A stretch of 64,000 bases of DNA from Balaenoptera acutorostrata (GCF_949987535.1 NC_080067.1:32268039-32332038); one strand, 5' to 3'; numbered from the stretch's first letter, positions 21,831 to 34,345 are shown. A program made the numbers and translations. The notes: generated from the sequence alone by a model not told the origin.

Positions 21831-23602
21831 TTAAAAGCTGAAGTACACCACCACCACCATCACTCCCCTACCCCGCTCCACAACCTCAAATTGACTTGTA
21901 TTTTTTCTCTTTTGATCAAAATCTGTATTCTATTTCCTTGATTGTAGATGATCATATTAGATTGGTGGGTTAAGGATACAGAGAAGGACTCCTTGAGCCT
22001 TCTTGCTGAGAAGTGGGGTAGCCATAATTCTTGTGTTAGTGTTCACAAATGCCACCAAGGTAGCATATCATTCCTATGTGCCGTATTTAAAAATCTTGCT
22101 ATAGCTTAAGACAATAGTAAAACAGAAAGAAAAGTATCAATTGAAACTGCCCATTTTTACAAACACATATATCTTAAGCACACTGCCTTGATTTATATGC
22201 ACAGATATTGCTTCTCTAGAATACAGAAAGAAGGACTAACGACTTTTTCAAGGCACCCTTGAAAATAATTATTCCCATGTCCTCTTTCTGCCCTTTTTCT
22301 CCTTGGTGGTCCTCAGACATTCTTTTTCTTTAACAGCACCAGAAGTAGTAGGGGGTAAGAAGAAGGGGTAGACAAGGCGATTTTGTGTACAGTTATAGAT
22401 ATGGCCTTTTGTAGTTTAATTTTTGAAACTGCAGCCTTTGGTTCTTTGAATCTATTTACACAGATGTTGGGAAAGACAGCTTGTAACCATCTACCACTGG
22501 CCTTGTGGTCACCTTTGCCTTAAAGCAGTCTCTGGGAGGTACATTAAAAATGATTGTATTAGACACCCATTTCTAAGATACCATGTTTTTATTCCACGTT
22601 GTCCATTTGGAATGTAACCTAACCCATATTTTTTAGACAAGCCATGTTTACTTAGTATTATATGATTAGTTCATTTGGAGACCTATGGTTTTCTCATGCT
22701 AATATCAGTAGTCTATCCATATATATAGGGCAAGCTAACACATACCCTATTATGCTACTTAAACGAAGATCTCAAAAATGTTGGAACTGAGTTTTGACAT
22801 AATGTCAACAATTAACAGTAAAGAGAAAATAAATCTTACCTGATTTTTAGGTTTCAAACTTTTATATTAAGGAAAGTATTTTCAGGAGGTCATATTGAAT
22901 AAAATACAAACTGAAATATACAAATATATGAAAACATATCATAATCACTCAGCAATATCATTAAAATTATCAGGAGATTTTGTTCTTCTCTTTTCATCTC
23001 ATTAGTTACTATAAGGGACATTATGAGGATACAATGAACACACTTTATTCTTTTGTTTAAAATCTTGCTTTCTCATGTTTTATTGTTGTTGTTAATACAG
23101 AACTAAATAGGTTGGTCCTTCCTGGTTCTTCCTTTAAGGAATGTTTTCTGTTCCTTCAGATTTTGCAGGTACACATGTCCTGCTGCTATGGCAAATGCTT
23201 CATCTCACCAGGAGTTTTTACCTGGCCAGGTGTCATGGCTGCCAAGCTGAGAGAAGGACACTAAGTCAAACTGTCAGGGAGATGTGTGCGGTGTGGTTTC
23301 CACCCACCAAATCAGAGATGTTACATACATGATGGCACAGAGGAGCCTGCCTAGTGACTAGGCAGTTTCTCTACTTTAGCAAACTCTGATCGTGCTCACT
23401 AACTGGTCATATGGACCTCCTGCTGCAATGCCTAATAACTGCAGCTCAGATGCTGACATCTTTTCTCACCTTTTTACCAGGAAGGAAGCATTGTCTTTGA
23501 TTGTCCATCAGGACTAATCCTTTCTCAGCATGATACTTGTTAGCATAATTGCAGAGAAAGAACCAAATAAGTGCATTAGGAGCTGTTCCTTTTAAAAAGA
23601 TA
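21831..23602. other. single-copy DNA, no gene
   Basis: Nothing identifiable. A 63-codon open frame at 23141-23332 has no known domain and no splice or poly(A) context that I can support. Confidence 0.55.
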
Positions 23603-23604
23603 TA

Positions 23605-23916
23605 CAGTTGCCCCTCAGTTTCCGTGGGGGATGGGTTCCAGGACCCCCCTGCAAATACCCAAATTTGCCAATGCTCAGGTCCCTTATGCAACATGGCATA
23701 GTATTTGCATATAACCTATGTACATCCTCCTGTATACTTGAAATCATCTGTAGATTACTTATAATACCTAATAATGTAAATGCTATGTAAATCATTGCTG
23801 GGCATGGCAAATTCAACTTTTGCTTTATGGAACTTTCTGGAATTAAAAAAATATATTTTCAATTTGCAGTTGGTTGAATCTGCAGGTGTGAACCAACAGA
23901 TATGGAGGGCTGACTG
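23605..23916 (+). mobile_element. MER2-like Tigger MITE (non-autonomous DNA transposon)
   Basis: A 312 bp element flanked by TA on both sides (23603-23604 and 23917-23918), as expected for Tc1/mariner-pogo insertions. The left end reads 'cagttgcccctcagtttccg' and continues 'ggttccaggacccccctg'; the right end reads 'tatggagggctgactg', a partial inverted repeat. The internal words 'tagtatttgcatataaccta' and 'gtagattacttataatacct' are those of the MER2/Tigger family. No transposase is encoded. Confidence 0.88.
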
Positions 23917-23918
23917 TA

Positions 23919-26560
23919 TGTAATTTGCATGAAAAAGGCACTGTATATATTTCACTAATTCTTGTATTAAGATTTCTTCCAGTTACCATATTTTTCAACC
24001 TTTATATTTTCATTAATTTTATGTATTTAGAAACCCTACTCAACTCCAAGAAACCTTCATAATAATCTCTATTAACATTATCATAATCCAGAGAAGTTTG
24101 TAGCTAATATTTTTAAAGATTCTTAGATCCAGGAGAACATGAATTATGAACAATTCCAGTTACTTTTGGAACACATTTGGTCATACAATTGAGTTGAAAA
24201 TGAACAATGGAAGAATGGAAGGACTTAGTTTTGAGATCTCTTTCCAAAAGAGTTATAAAGTCACTAAAATCCTTTTTATTCAATCTTCAGAGAATAAACT
24301 GAGAGAGAAAAATATATTTGTCCATAAAAGGATTATGCTGGCAGCATAGAGAGTAAGATAAAATGAGCAGCAAATATATGCTTGAATAAGTATAATTTCT
24401 ATTTACTAGAATAATGATATACTTGAACTTTTAAAAAACAGAAAAGATTCAAAATTGTTTTTTAACAAAAGGGAAAGAAAACATAATTGGTATCCCTGTT
24501 TAAAGAAAATGTACCTTAAAAAATTTAATGTTAATGTTCAAGGTAAAAAAAAAATTATTGATCAAGAGGATTGTAGAAATGGAGAATCAACATATATTAT
24601 ACATTTATCCATGTATTTTTTTGGTCAACCTATAATGCTATTTAGTTTTTGTTTCTGCACAAAGTTCAGAAGCAGACACAATGTCAGGACAGTGATTGAA
24701 GTTGTGTGGGGCTTTGTTTGACCCAACTCGTAAGTAAAGTTAAAACAAAAAACTTAAAAAAGAGGATTTTAAAAGCTGGAATTAGTGCTTGGGACACATC
24801 TTGACACGTGTCAAAAATATGATTAAGAGTCTCTGAATATAAATGAGAATTTTCTACTTCCTTTCCACATGCCAATAAAAATGTGGTAGTATCTTTTGGT
24901 ACTATTACTCTTGCCAAAGTTTTGTTATTGTTAATGTTAAATAATATTGCTTGGCTCTTGATGTTGGAAGACACATTTCATGGTCATAATTTAAAACAAC
25001 CTTATTATGAAGAGGGGAAATCGTGATACAAACATTCTGTTGTTAATCTTGCACAGTGTTTATCATTTAGCATGGTGGCCATGACACCAGACAGTAAAAA
25101 TCCCAAGGAGGTTCTGGTTTAATCCTATCATCTTAACGTCAAAAAACAAGAAAATTCACATTTGTTTATCCCAAGTTAAGTAAGTTTTATTGAAGGTAAA
25201 ATAGTCTTACAATTTAATGTTAGATTTCATGAAGTTTACCTTTCCTTTAATAATGAAAGGCAACTAGAAATCAAATGGTTTTTATATAACCCATTTCAAA
25301 CATGTTTTATGATATAACATTAATTTGGGATATTGGGAGATTTACCCAAAACCCAGATTGAATTGCTATGTGCAGTCTCACTTTTCTGCTCAGTACACTA
25401 TAGTCTGTGATGTCCTTTTTGCTTAATTTTATAAGAGCATTATTAACCAGTATCATTTCTCCAAATATTTCTAGGAATCCCTGATAGGTTTATATATGCC
25501 TCAGTCAGGAAATCTGGCCCTGGACCACTGCCCACTTATCGGCATGTCATTTATTTCTATGTTTAGACCAAATCTCCCCAGGAAGCTACTGCATGAGTCC
25601 TCCCCATTTAGGTATGCAAGACCAGGATCTAATGTTAGTCTTTGAGATGGCACGAGGGATTTACAGGAAAGATAACAACAAATTGGACACTAGAGACTGT
25701 GTCCGTCTTTGTTTAGACCTTATTTGTAATCATTTCGTAGTTTGCTTTCTTACAAATGAGAGACCCAGAAAGAAGAAAAAATGTCTCCTCTCACTCTAGG
25801 CTAAGTCATTTCACAAGACCCAGATACCCATCTCGTTATTGGGCTTATATGTATAGGTTCTCTATGTGTGACCTCTCATATGCAAATGTTGCAGGACCCA
25901 TACATGCATACAGTCATAAAAAACAATAATAATTTGTAAAGATAAATCCACACTCAGAAATGAAAGATTTCGAAACAGGAGACAATTTGTGGACATGCTG
26001 ACTTGTTTATAATTCTGACAAACTTTGATATTAGTATACAAAGTACTTTTTCTTGATGCCCATTGAACTGGCTGTCTACAGTCAGGTTTTTTTCCTTGTT
26101 AGGTTTTTTTTGTTTGTTTTTTTAATCATCTCATAACCAAATATTCTGCTAGGTTAGATTTTTCCAGGATAGGGTGTTTGAAGAGTCAACTTCTCTTGCA
26201 AAAGAGAACTACTTTTAGGCTTTGAAATTCATTCAACTAAGGTCAAAGATCCCAAGGCTAATCATTAGAGTTCAAGCTCAAATTCTGATGATGTCTTCCC
26301 CAGACAAGTGGCTCTATGTAGGCAGATGTTTTCAAGTTTGTGATCTATTGGTAGAGAGACTGCTCATAAAGTATGAGCAGTAGATGTGTTTCTCCTTTTC
26401 TGTGACAATCCTGGGAGTGAGTTAGGAAGGTCATGACCTTGTCTCTATTATAAGAATAAATATTTCTCCATCTTTCCTTGGCTGTCTATATCCAGATGGA
26501 ATCAGACTAAATATATGAAAGATATTTCACTGCATATTAGATCTTACAAAATTTCTTTCT
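23919..26560. other. single-copy DNA, no gene
   Basis: No gene is recognised. Open frames of 67-96 codons at 24146-24974 have no domain and strong A/T codon bias. Nothing suggests an RNA gene. Confidence 0.55.
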
Positions 26561-26564
26561 CTGC

Positions 26565-26990
26565 TGTAATGGTTAATTTTATGTGTCAAATTGGCTAGGT
26601 CAAAGTACCTAGATATTTGGTCAAACATTATTCGAGAGGTTTCTGTGAAAGTATTTATTAAGATGAGGTTAACATTTAAATCAATAAACTATGAGTTAAG
26701 CAGACTATCTTTCATAATGGTGGGTAGACCTCATCCAATCAGTTGAAGGCCTGGACAGAAAAAGACTGACTTCCCTAGAAGAAGAGGGAATTCTGCCAGA
26801 AGTCTGCCTTTGGACTTGAAATGCAACACTTCCCTGGGTTTCCAGCCTGCTGGCCCACCCTGCAGATTTTGAACCTGCCAAATCTCCACCGTCATGTGAG
26901 CCAAATCCTTAATAAATCTCTCTCTTTTGACATATATATACACACATATCTTGTTGGTTCTGTTTCTCTGGAGAACCCTGATTAATATTA
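26565..26990 (+). mobile_element. MLT2-like solo LTR (ERVL, class III endogenous retrovirus relic)
   Basis: Begins 'tgtaatggttaattttatgt', keeps 'cctcatccaatcagttgaag' and the poly(A) signal AATAAA at 26911-26916, and ends near 'ctggagaaccctgattaata', the order expected for MLT2 LTRs of ERVL. CTGC flanks both ends (26561-26564 and 26991-26994), a short target-site duplication. No gag, pol or env sequence is present, so this is a solo LTR left by recombination. It is non-coding. Confidence 0.8.
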
Positions 26991-27003
26991 CTGCCAAAGC
27001 TTT

Positions 27004-27019
27004 TATCATTTCTACTCTT
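27004..27019. repeat. target-site duplication of L1-H, left copy
   Basis: TATCATTTCTACTCTT is repeated exactly at 27868-27883. Confidence 0.95.
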
Positions 27020-27867
27020 TTTAAAAATCCCTTGATATTCTCCCCCTCCAGCTTTATTGAGATATAATTGAAACATAACATTGTACAAGTTTAAGGTGTA
27101 CAATGTGAAGATTTAATACTTGCGTATACTACAAAATGATTACCACAGTAAGGATACTTAACACATTCATCACCTCACATGGTAGTTAACCATCTTTTGG
27201 GGGTCGGGTGCAGTGAGAACGTTTAAGATCTAGTCTCTCAGTAAGTTTCAAGCATAAAATACAGTATTGTTAACTATAGTCACCATGCTGTACATTAGAT
27301 CCTCAGAACTTACTCATCTTAAAACTGGGAGTTTGTACCCTTTGACCAAATCTCCCCATTTCCCCAAACCCCCAGCCTCTGGAAACCACCATTCTACCCT
27401 CTATTTCTGTGAGTGGCTTTTTAAAGATTCTACATATAGATGAGAAAATACAGGATTTGTTCTTTCTCTGTCTGACTGATTTCATTTAGCTCAGTACCTT
27501 CAAGGTCCATCCATATTGTTACAAATGGCAGGATTTCCTTCTCTTTATGGCTGAATAGTATTCCATTATATACATATACACACACACATACACACACCAT
27601 ATTTTCTTTATCAGGAAATTACTGTCAATGGACACTTAGGCTGTTCATTTACCATCAACAGATACTTAGGTTGTTTCCATATGTTGGCTATTATGAATAA
27701 TGCTGCAATGAACATTGGGATATAGATATCACTTCAAGGTAGTGATTTCATTTCCTTCAGATATATACCCAGAAATGTAACTTTTGGAACATACGATAGC
27801 TCTATTTTTAATATTTGAGGGACCTCCATACTCTTTTCCATAGTGGCTGTACCAATTTACATTCCCA
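27020..27867 (-). mobile_element. L1-H: 5'-truncated older LINE-1
   Basis: A 3' UTR of L1MA type ('gctttattgagatataattg', 'gtacaatgtgaag', 'atgctgtacattagatcctc') is followed by antisense ORF2 C-terminal sequence ('gttgtttccatatgttggct', 'caatttacattcccat'). It ends abruptly inside ORF2. The perfect 16 bp duplication supports insertion by target-primed reverse transcription. A partial duplication of the 'gacacttaggctgttc' segment occurs at 27630-27680. The frame is heavily broken. Confidence 0.92.
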
Positions 27868-27883
27868 TATCATTTCTACTCTT
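27868..27883. repeat. target-site duplication of L1-H, right copy
   Basis: Exact match to 27004-27019. Confidence 0.95.
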
Positions 27884-30183
27884 CATCTGAGACCTCAGTC
27901 TCCTGTGGAAAATCTTTATGACTCTTTCTATAGGAAAGCTCTCTTTGTTCCATGTTCCAATCCTAACTTTTTACATCTCTATTAAGATTGAAAAGCATAG
28001 AGGAGAAGAAGAAAGAAATGATAAATTTAATTGTAACTGGAAAGAATATGAGCTTAGTGTTTGTAAAAGTCTCAATTGTTTTAAGGTAGATCCGTGTAAA
28101 AACCCTTAATTTATTTCCCCTTGCTAATGAATTAAGTCTTATTGTCTCTAGAGACTCAAGTAATAAATCAGTACGGCACATTAACTCTTTCACTAGTCCT
28201 ATGTAATTAATTAAGGAAGAACTGAAATGACTATTTTTTACACTAAGAAATAAAATATTTTCCGCTTACTTTTTTCATTCCATTTAAATGTTCAACAATC
28301 TGTTTTAGATCAACGTAAGTGGAAAATGTTTGGACCTTGAAAAGAAGAATATTTTAAAAATTAAAGTTTAAGCAGTGTCCGTCTTTGACAACAAAGCTGA
28401 TCATTTTAACTGTATAAGTTTAGTTATAAATAAAGTGTGTGCAAATGGAAATCTTGTTGCTCACATTGTACATACTGACTTCAATGGGGAGGTTGGTAAA
28501 ATAGATCATCCATTGAATGATAACTACAACTTTAATGCAAATAGTACATGAGAGAATTTTAAAAACAGAACATGTGGACACTTTGGATAGTCATCCAATT
28601 GTACTGTTTCTTTTGTGTATGTGTATATCTGTGTAATTTTAGATATTTATAGAAATTAGATAAGGGCCAAGCAATTTGAAGGAAAGCAGAATTTCTTTGT
28701 AATGATAAAGAATAAGATTAATTTTTAAATGAATTTTTAGTTAAACAGGAAAACTGGATAAGGATTTCCCCTATTTCAGCAAAAAGATGTAGAGCCCTTT
28801 GCAGACAGAAAGTGCTCTCTCTGAGTGACCTAGTGTTGGCCTTTACTGCAGGAATAGATTTGTTTTGGTAGACTGCTGTAGCCAGCTACCTGCAGAGAGA
28901 AGAGAATCCTACTAGAGAGAATTCTTAATACAGTAGTTAAATATTGTTTCATTTGGGTGAAGCTTTCCCATATGGTATTCTCTTATATTCAGCATAATTT
29001 ATAGGTTTTTAATTTAAAAACCCTTTATTTCAGAACAAATAAAAATAATTTAAACATTAACAAGAGAATTGTATATCCTCCATGGAAGAGTTTTAGCTTA
29101 TTCAAATCAAGTCCACTCTGGAATGGCCAAGAACAAGATGTAAAATGAATGAGAAAAGAAAATACAGCAGAATGTACCAGATGTTTTCATGTGTTGGCTG
29201 TACATATATCTTTCTTTGTTAGCTTTTAGTTGCAGATTGAGTGCAGTGTACATAATTTTATACACAATAGATGGCCATGCATCATGTATTCACATATGGA
29301 TATCATCTCTCTTAAGATTTACTGAAATAGAGAGATAGGAAAACACATGACATATATGCTGAATTCTGTATATGCAAGTGTGAATTATATAGTTAGATGC
29401 TCTCTTCAAGGAGTTTCTTATCACTATCTCACTGGGTAGTGTAAGGATTAATTAGTTAAAGTTTGTAGGCTCTTTGAAGCTAGAAAACACTCTGCAAGTG
29501 CTGAACATTATCGAGGTAACTCGAGAGTGAGGCGTAAGTGATTTGCAATCTCGTCAGCTCTTTGAAATGTGTGTCTACCCTGACTCACAGTATTCTCTTA
29601 CAGTGTTTTATGGATTGGAAAGTTCTTATCAGATTTTGATAAGATGATACATGTTCCACTGAAATCATACTAATCTGCACAACCAACCTTTTTTCTGTGT
29701 ATTTAGTAATGTTTTTCAAACTAGATATGATTCTAAACCTAATTTAATAAAGAATGATTTTGACATCCATTGTAACTAATCTACTACCCTTTGATTGACT
29801 AAGCTGTAGTTCTCTCAATTAGTGCAACTAAAGTCTAGCTAATTTGCATGAAGGTAGCTGTTCCCATCTTTCATACATTAAAAGACAGTTAGACAAGTAT
29901 TCATTGTTTCCATAAAGCTTATATAGATTTTATTAGCATGTTTCAATCATTTCTCATTGTAATAATGTCAGTTCTGAAATGTTATTTATCTCTTTTAAGA
30001 ATATATATTGTAGATAGTTAAACATGAGCATGATTTCCTTTATTCAGAAGTCAAATTCCGCACATATTCTTCTCTGTCCTCATACTCTGTGATTGTATAT
30101 GGATAATGCATCAAGAACAGTGATGTGCTGGTTATATATTTGATTGCATATTTATAAAAATTTTAATAAAGTACCACATTTTC
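27884..30183. other. single-copy DNA, no gene
   Basis: No gene. The block at 29440-29880 is moderately GC-balanced, retains isolated CpG sites ('tatcgaggtaactcgagag', 'gaggcgtaag') and includes an octamer ATTTGCAT at 29842-29849, giving a weak look of a conserved non-coding element. Confidence 0.55.
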
Positions 30184-30195
30184 CATACTTCCTTT
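30184..30195. repeat. target-site duplication of L1-F, left copy
   Basis: CATACTTCCTTT is repeated at 30403-30414. Confidence 0.85.
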
Positions 30196-30402
30196 CCTTA
30201 TCTTACTATTTTTTTATTGGAGTATACTTGCTTTACACTGTTGTGTCAGTTTCTGTTGTACAGCAAAGTGAATCAGCCATACGTATAGATATATCCCTCT
30301 TTTTTGGATTTCCTTCCCATTTAGGTCACCACAGAGTACCAAGTAGAGTTCCCTGTGCTATAGAGTAGGTTCTCATTAGCTATCTATTTTATACATAGAA
30401 AT
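30196..30402 (-). mobile_element. L1-F: short 5'-truncated LINE-1 3' UTR
   Basis: About 207 bp of L1 3' UTR only ('ttattggagtatacttgctt', 'ttgtacagcaaagtgaatca', 'gttccctgtgctatag', 'ttagctatctattttataca'), flanked by a 12 bp duplication. No coding sequence. Confidence 0.88.
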
Positions 30403-30590
30403 CATACTTCCTTTTTTGAATCCCTTAGAGGTGGCAAGGAGCGAGGCAGGGAATTTTGTAGGCAAAGTAAGTATGTAACAAGGTGATTCCAAGTTAAACT
30501 GAATATTGTTCCTTATGATATTATTTTGTTTTTGAGTGAAATTTGAAAAAAATAAGATACTAAATAAAATAAGAAGTACCTATTTAACTC

Positions 30591-31099
30591 CAACCAGAAA
30601 TGATCACTATTAATGCATACCCTGTTCCATTTATATTACACTCCGTTATAATTGGAGTACACCTCAGGTTCATTTCCTTTTCTCACTGTACAGAGGTGCA
30701 ATTATTATGAGCCTGATGTTTACTTTATGATTTTATAGTTTCATTAGAATATATATGTTTATATATAACACTAGCGTACTGTGAGTTTTTAATATTCATG
30801 TGAATATTATTTTTTCCCACTTATTCTTGTTGAGAGCTACCCACATTGATATTATCGATCCCAGTCTGCTGTATTCTGTCATGTTCCATAATGTATGTAT
30901 CCAAATGCTATAATGAAAACCCTTCTCTATACTTTAGGTACACATGTGTAAGAGTTTCTAATGAATATATAGAAGGGGAATAAGTGGGTTGCAGTGTGTG
31001 CACAGTTTCAATTCTGGGGAGACCAAACATCCTCATTTGTTCCCATGAGTGCCACTCTACTATTCTTGTCCATACATCCTGATCGATTTAGCATCTGTC
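30591..31099 (-). repeat. old LINE-1/HAL1-like ORF2 relic
   Basis: 'gttgagagctacccacattg', 'gtacacatgtgtaagagttt' and 'ggggaataagtgggttgcag' match antisense ORF2 C-terminal sequence of old L1 families (consensus gcacatgtgcaagagttt, gagtggaattgctggg). It is heavily diverged and the left boundary is uncertain. L1-G inserted at its right edge. Confidence 0.45.
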
Positions 31100-31114
31100 C
31101 TGAATTTTTCTTTT
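31100..31114. repeat. target-site duplication of L1-G, left copy
   Basis: CTGAATTTTTCTTTT is repeated exactly at 32027-32041. Confidence 0.95.
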
Positions 31115-32026
31115 CTTTTTTTTTTAATCAGTCATCAATTTTATACACATCAGTGTATACATGTCAATCCCAATTGCCCAATTCAGCACACCACCATCCC
31201 CACCCCACCGTGGTTTTCCCCCCTTGGTGTCCATACATTTGTTCTCTATATCTGTGTCTCAACTTCTGCCCTGCAAACCAGTTCATCTGTACCATTTTTC
31301 TAGGTTCCACATACATGCGTTAATATACGATATTTGTTTTTCTCTTTCTGACTTACTTCACTCTGTATGACAGTCTCTAGATCCATCCATGTCTCAACAA
31401 ATGACTCAATTTCATTCCTTTTTATGGCTGAGTAATATTCCATTATATATATGTACCACAACTTCTTTATCCATTCGTCTGTCGATGGGCATTTAGGTTG
31501 CTTCCATGACCTGGCTATTGTAAATAGTGCTGCAATGAACATTGGGGTGCATGTGTCTTTTTGAATGATGGTTTTCTCTGGGTATATGCCCAGTAGTGGG
31601 ATTGCTGGATCATATGGTAATTCTATTTTTAGTTTTTTAAGGAACCTCCATATTGTTCTCCATAGTGGCTGTATCAATTTACATTCCCACCAACAGTGCA
31701 AGAGGGTTTCCTTTTCTCCACACCCTCTCCAGCATTTGCTGTTTGTAGATTTTCTGATGATGCCCATTCTAACTGGTGTGAGGTGATACCTCATTGTTGT
31801 TTTGATTTGCATTTCTCTAATAATTAGTGACGTTGAGCAGCTTTTCATGTGCTTCTTGGCCATCTGTATGTCTCCTTTGGAGAAATGTCTATTTAGGTCT
31901 TCTGCCCATTGTTGGATTGGGTTGTTTGCTTCTTTAATATTGAGCTGAATGAGCTGTTTATATATTTTGGAGATTAATCCTTTGTCTGTTGATTCGTTTG
32001 CAAATATTTTCTCCCAGAGATAATAT
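31115..32026 (-). mobile_element. L1-G: 5'-truncated LINE-1, recent-looking
   Basis: 912 bp comprising the A-tail, a 3' UTR of the same class as L1-E ('catcaattttatacacatca', 'tgtcaatcccaattgcccaa') and the ORF2 C-terminus. A perfect 15 bp duplication flanks it. The intact coding frame and good agreement with L1-E indicate a relatively recent insertion. Confidence 0.95.
31300..32026 (-). pseudogene. L1-G ORF2 C-terminal fragment, frame open throughout
   Basis: The frame runs without a stop from the truncation edge at 32026 ('[20 protein letters not shown]...') to the TAG at 31300-31302, about 241 codons. It includes the C-terminal Cys/His motif ('[14 protein letters not shown]...EC', C-x3-C-x7-H-x4-C). 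The first ATG is at 31863. The fragment lacks the endonuclease and reverse transcriptase and has no promoter, so it is not expected to act as a gene. Confidence 0.9.
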
Positions 32027-32041
32027 CTGAATTTTTCTTTT
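32027..32041. repeat. target-site duplication of L1-G, right copy
   Basis: Exact match to 31100-31114. Confidence 0.95.
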
Positions 32042-33382
32042 TAATGAAGTATTGTAATCAATTGAATTGATTAAAAACTAGCATGGGTTTGTTAAATGTC
32101 CATTTTGTCTAATACCTCCAACTTTTGTCATGGCTGTACAAAAATGTGAGACAAATGAAATGTTAAGAGTTATAATGTCAATGGGGGTTAAATCTGAAAA
32201 TTGACTTTATTTTCCTGACCCTCTTCAAACAAAACATGGCTAGTACCTCCCTTTCAAGGTTAGCATGCAGTGTTGATGATTGATAAAACAATATGCAGTG
32301 GGTCAGCAGTGGCTAGGGACAGCTAACTCCTTCCAATCTTGCATGATGGTGGGGTAAATGTTGGACATGATTTTTCATGCTGTCCACTTAAATTAAACTG
32401 GCAGGCCACCATACGTTGAGGTTGGAGAAAACAAAGGAAATAAGATCTTAGGTACATGTGAATAATGTGCAGAGAATAGAAGCTGAGCACATGGAGAGTG
32501 GTTACTTGGTCCTGCTAGAGTGGTTTTGTCATCTCTCAGACACCTCCAGCTATGTATTTATTGATTACTTACTTTGAAATAATGCTTCAGCAGTGAGTTT
32601 ATAAAAGTGTGTTAAATTAAAAAGTACTGAATTTCCCTTTCAAGAAAGTTTTTGGCAACCATAAAACCTGTACAATATATCCATTGGTGTTTTCTATCCA
32701 CTATTGGGGTCATAAAGGTTAACACTGATCTCTTGAAACCCAGAAGATACAAATCTGAGGACAAAATATTAGCTGGTGTTTCAAAAGTTAACAGTTACAC
32801 TAAGAAAACTGCCTGAAGATTTCCTTTTCATATGTTTAATTTGTGAATTTGGAGAAAGTATGCAAGCATAACAGTCTGAGAAGCATGGCTTTTCATTTAG
32901 ATCAAATTACTGCTTTCTTAAATAAATTGTATTCATTTTTTATTCCAGATCTTTTCACTACTTAATGAAATATGCAAGAGCTGTTAATATGTTAGCTCCA
33001 TTAGCAGCGGAGGAAAATCGCAAACAGTTGAATAACGCCATTTAGATGTTTCATGTAGAAAATTAGATCTAAATATGGTTCAATCGAGCATCCAATTAAT
33101 GGAACCCAGATAAAGCTTTTGGAAGTTTATTCTGCTAGAAATTAAACATTTGACAATGTTATGAATGTTTTATAAAATTCAGTCAAAAAGCTAAGCGCTG
33201 ATGATAACTCTTGGTGGTGATGACACCTTTGGAATCAACTTTGGAAAAGATTGCAGATAATTTTATTAAAAATCAATAATCAACTTTATTATGAGAAGTA
33301 CATTTTTCAGAAAATAACCAGACATAATTAAGACTAACAAACCGCTTTAAGTATATAAATATTTCCCAGAATAATTATACTG
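32042..33382. other. single-copy DNA, no gene; conserved-element look at 32900-33330
   Basis: No gene or repeat is recognised. The 430 bases before the SINE are AT-rich but ordered, with homeodomain-type words ('tccaattaatgg'), 'atatgcaagag' and isolated CpG sites ('gcagcggagg', 'aatcgcaaac', 'aacgcc', 'atcgagc'), as often seen in conserved developmental enhancers. This cannot be tested without alignment. Confidence 0.5.
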
Positions 33383-33395
33383 CTTGCTATTTTTA
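33383..33395. repeat. target-site duplication of the minus-strand SINE, left copy
   Basis: CTTGCTATTTTTA is repeated exactly at 33729-33741. Confidence 0.93.
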
Positions 33396-33728
33396 TTTAT
33401 TTATTTATGTATTTATTTATTTATTTATGGCTGCATTGGGTCTTTGTTGCTGTGCGCGGGCCTTCTCTAGTTGCGGTGAGCGAGAGCTACTCTTCTTTGC
33501 AGTGCACGGGCTTCTCACTGTGGGGGCTTCTCTTGTTGTGGAGCACGAGCTCTAGGGGTGCGGGCTTCAGTAGTTGTGGCTCACAGGCTCTAGAGCGCAG
33601 GCTCAGTAGTTGTGGCGCACAGGATTAGTTGCTCCACAGCATGTGGGATCTTCCCGGACCAGGGCTTGAACCAGTGTCCCTTGCATTGGCAGGTGGATTC
33701 TTAACCACTGCACCACCAGGGAAGTCCC
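33396..33728 (-). mobile_element. CHR-type tRNA-derived SINE, antisense
   Basis: The same family as the SINE at 18112-18425, reversed. The tail is (TTTAT)n on the plus strand; the body contains 'ctttgttgctgtgcgcgggc'; the pol III B box is at 33662-33672 (GGTTCAAGCCC in sense) and the A box at 33705-33715 (TGGTGCAGTGG). It is flanked by a perfect 13 bp duplication. Confidence 0.95.
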
Positions 33729-33741
33729 CTTGCTATTTTTA
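33729..33741. repeat. target-site duplication of the minus-strand SINE, right copy
   Basis: Exact match to 33383-33395. Confidence 0.93.
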
Positions 33742-34107
33742 ATGTGTAAATAAGAAATATAAAGATGTTATTTTTCCATTTCGCTTCAATTACAGTTTAA
33801 AACTTTTGAAGAATTTCATTTTTGAAAACAATTTTGAACAGAACTATTTATAGGTCCATCAATGTAATAAAAAACAATTTGTCAGTCAGTAAATAAGTAT
33901 ATTAAATATTACATAATTTTATATGTTTTAGAATACTGTTTTACTTTTAAAAAGTCACAGTTTGATAATACAATTTATAAGTCACCCTAACCTTACTAGA
34001 TATCATTATATTACTCTGTGGATTTGTACAACAAATTTATTCCTTGTCAACAGTTGATATTATTACTTTAAAGTTGCCAAACAAATGAATGAAAATTGGA
34101 ACTTCAT
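33742..34107. other. AT-rich single-copy DNA, no gene
   Basis: Nothing identifiable. Confidence 0.6.
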
Positions 34108-34345
34108 GTGGTTTTAAGTTGCATCTCTTTAGTTACTAATGCATTAGAACATCTTTTCATTTGTAGTGGTCATTAAATTTTCCTCTTTTTATCTATATAC
34201 CCTCTTTTTGCTATTAGGTTAGATTGTTTATATTTTTTTCTTGTTTATTTGTAAGAGTTACTTTGATATTTTTTGATATTATTACTTTTTCCATGTATAT
34301 TTTAATAGTGATTTTCTGAAGTTTCATAGACATCAAAGGTAAATT
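34108..34345 (-). repeat. old LINE-1 ORF2 C-terminal relic
   Basis: 'gttgcatctctttagttact', 'acatcttttcatttgtag' and 'ttgtttatttgtaagagtta' match, in order, the antisense C-terminal ORF2 region of old L1 families. Strongly diverged. Confidence 0.5.

Noticed and set aside
26731..27081. 116-codon minus-strand open frame over the LTR and L1-H
   Set aside because: It crosses the boundary between an MLT2-like LTR and an unrelated L1 insertion, so it cannot be an ancestral gene; no retroviral domain is present.
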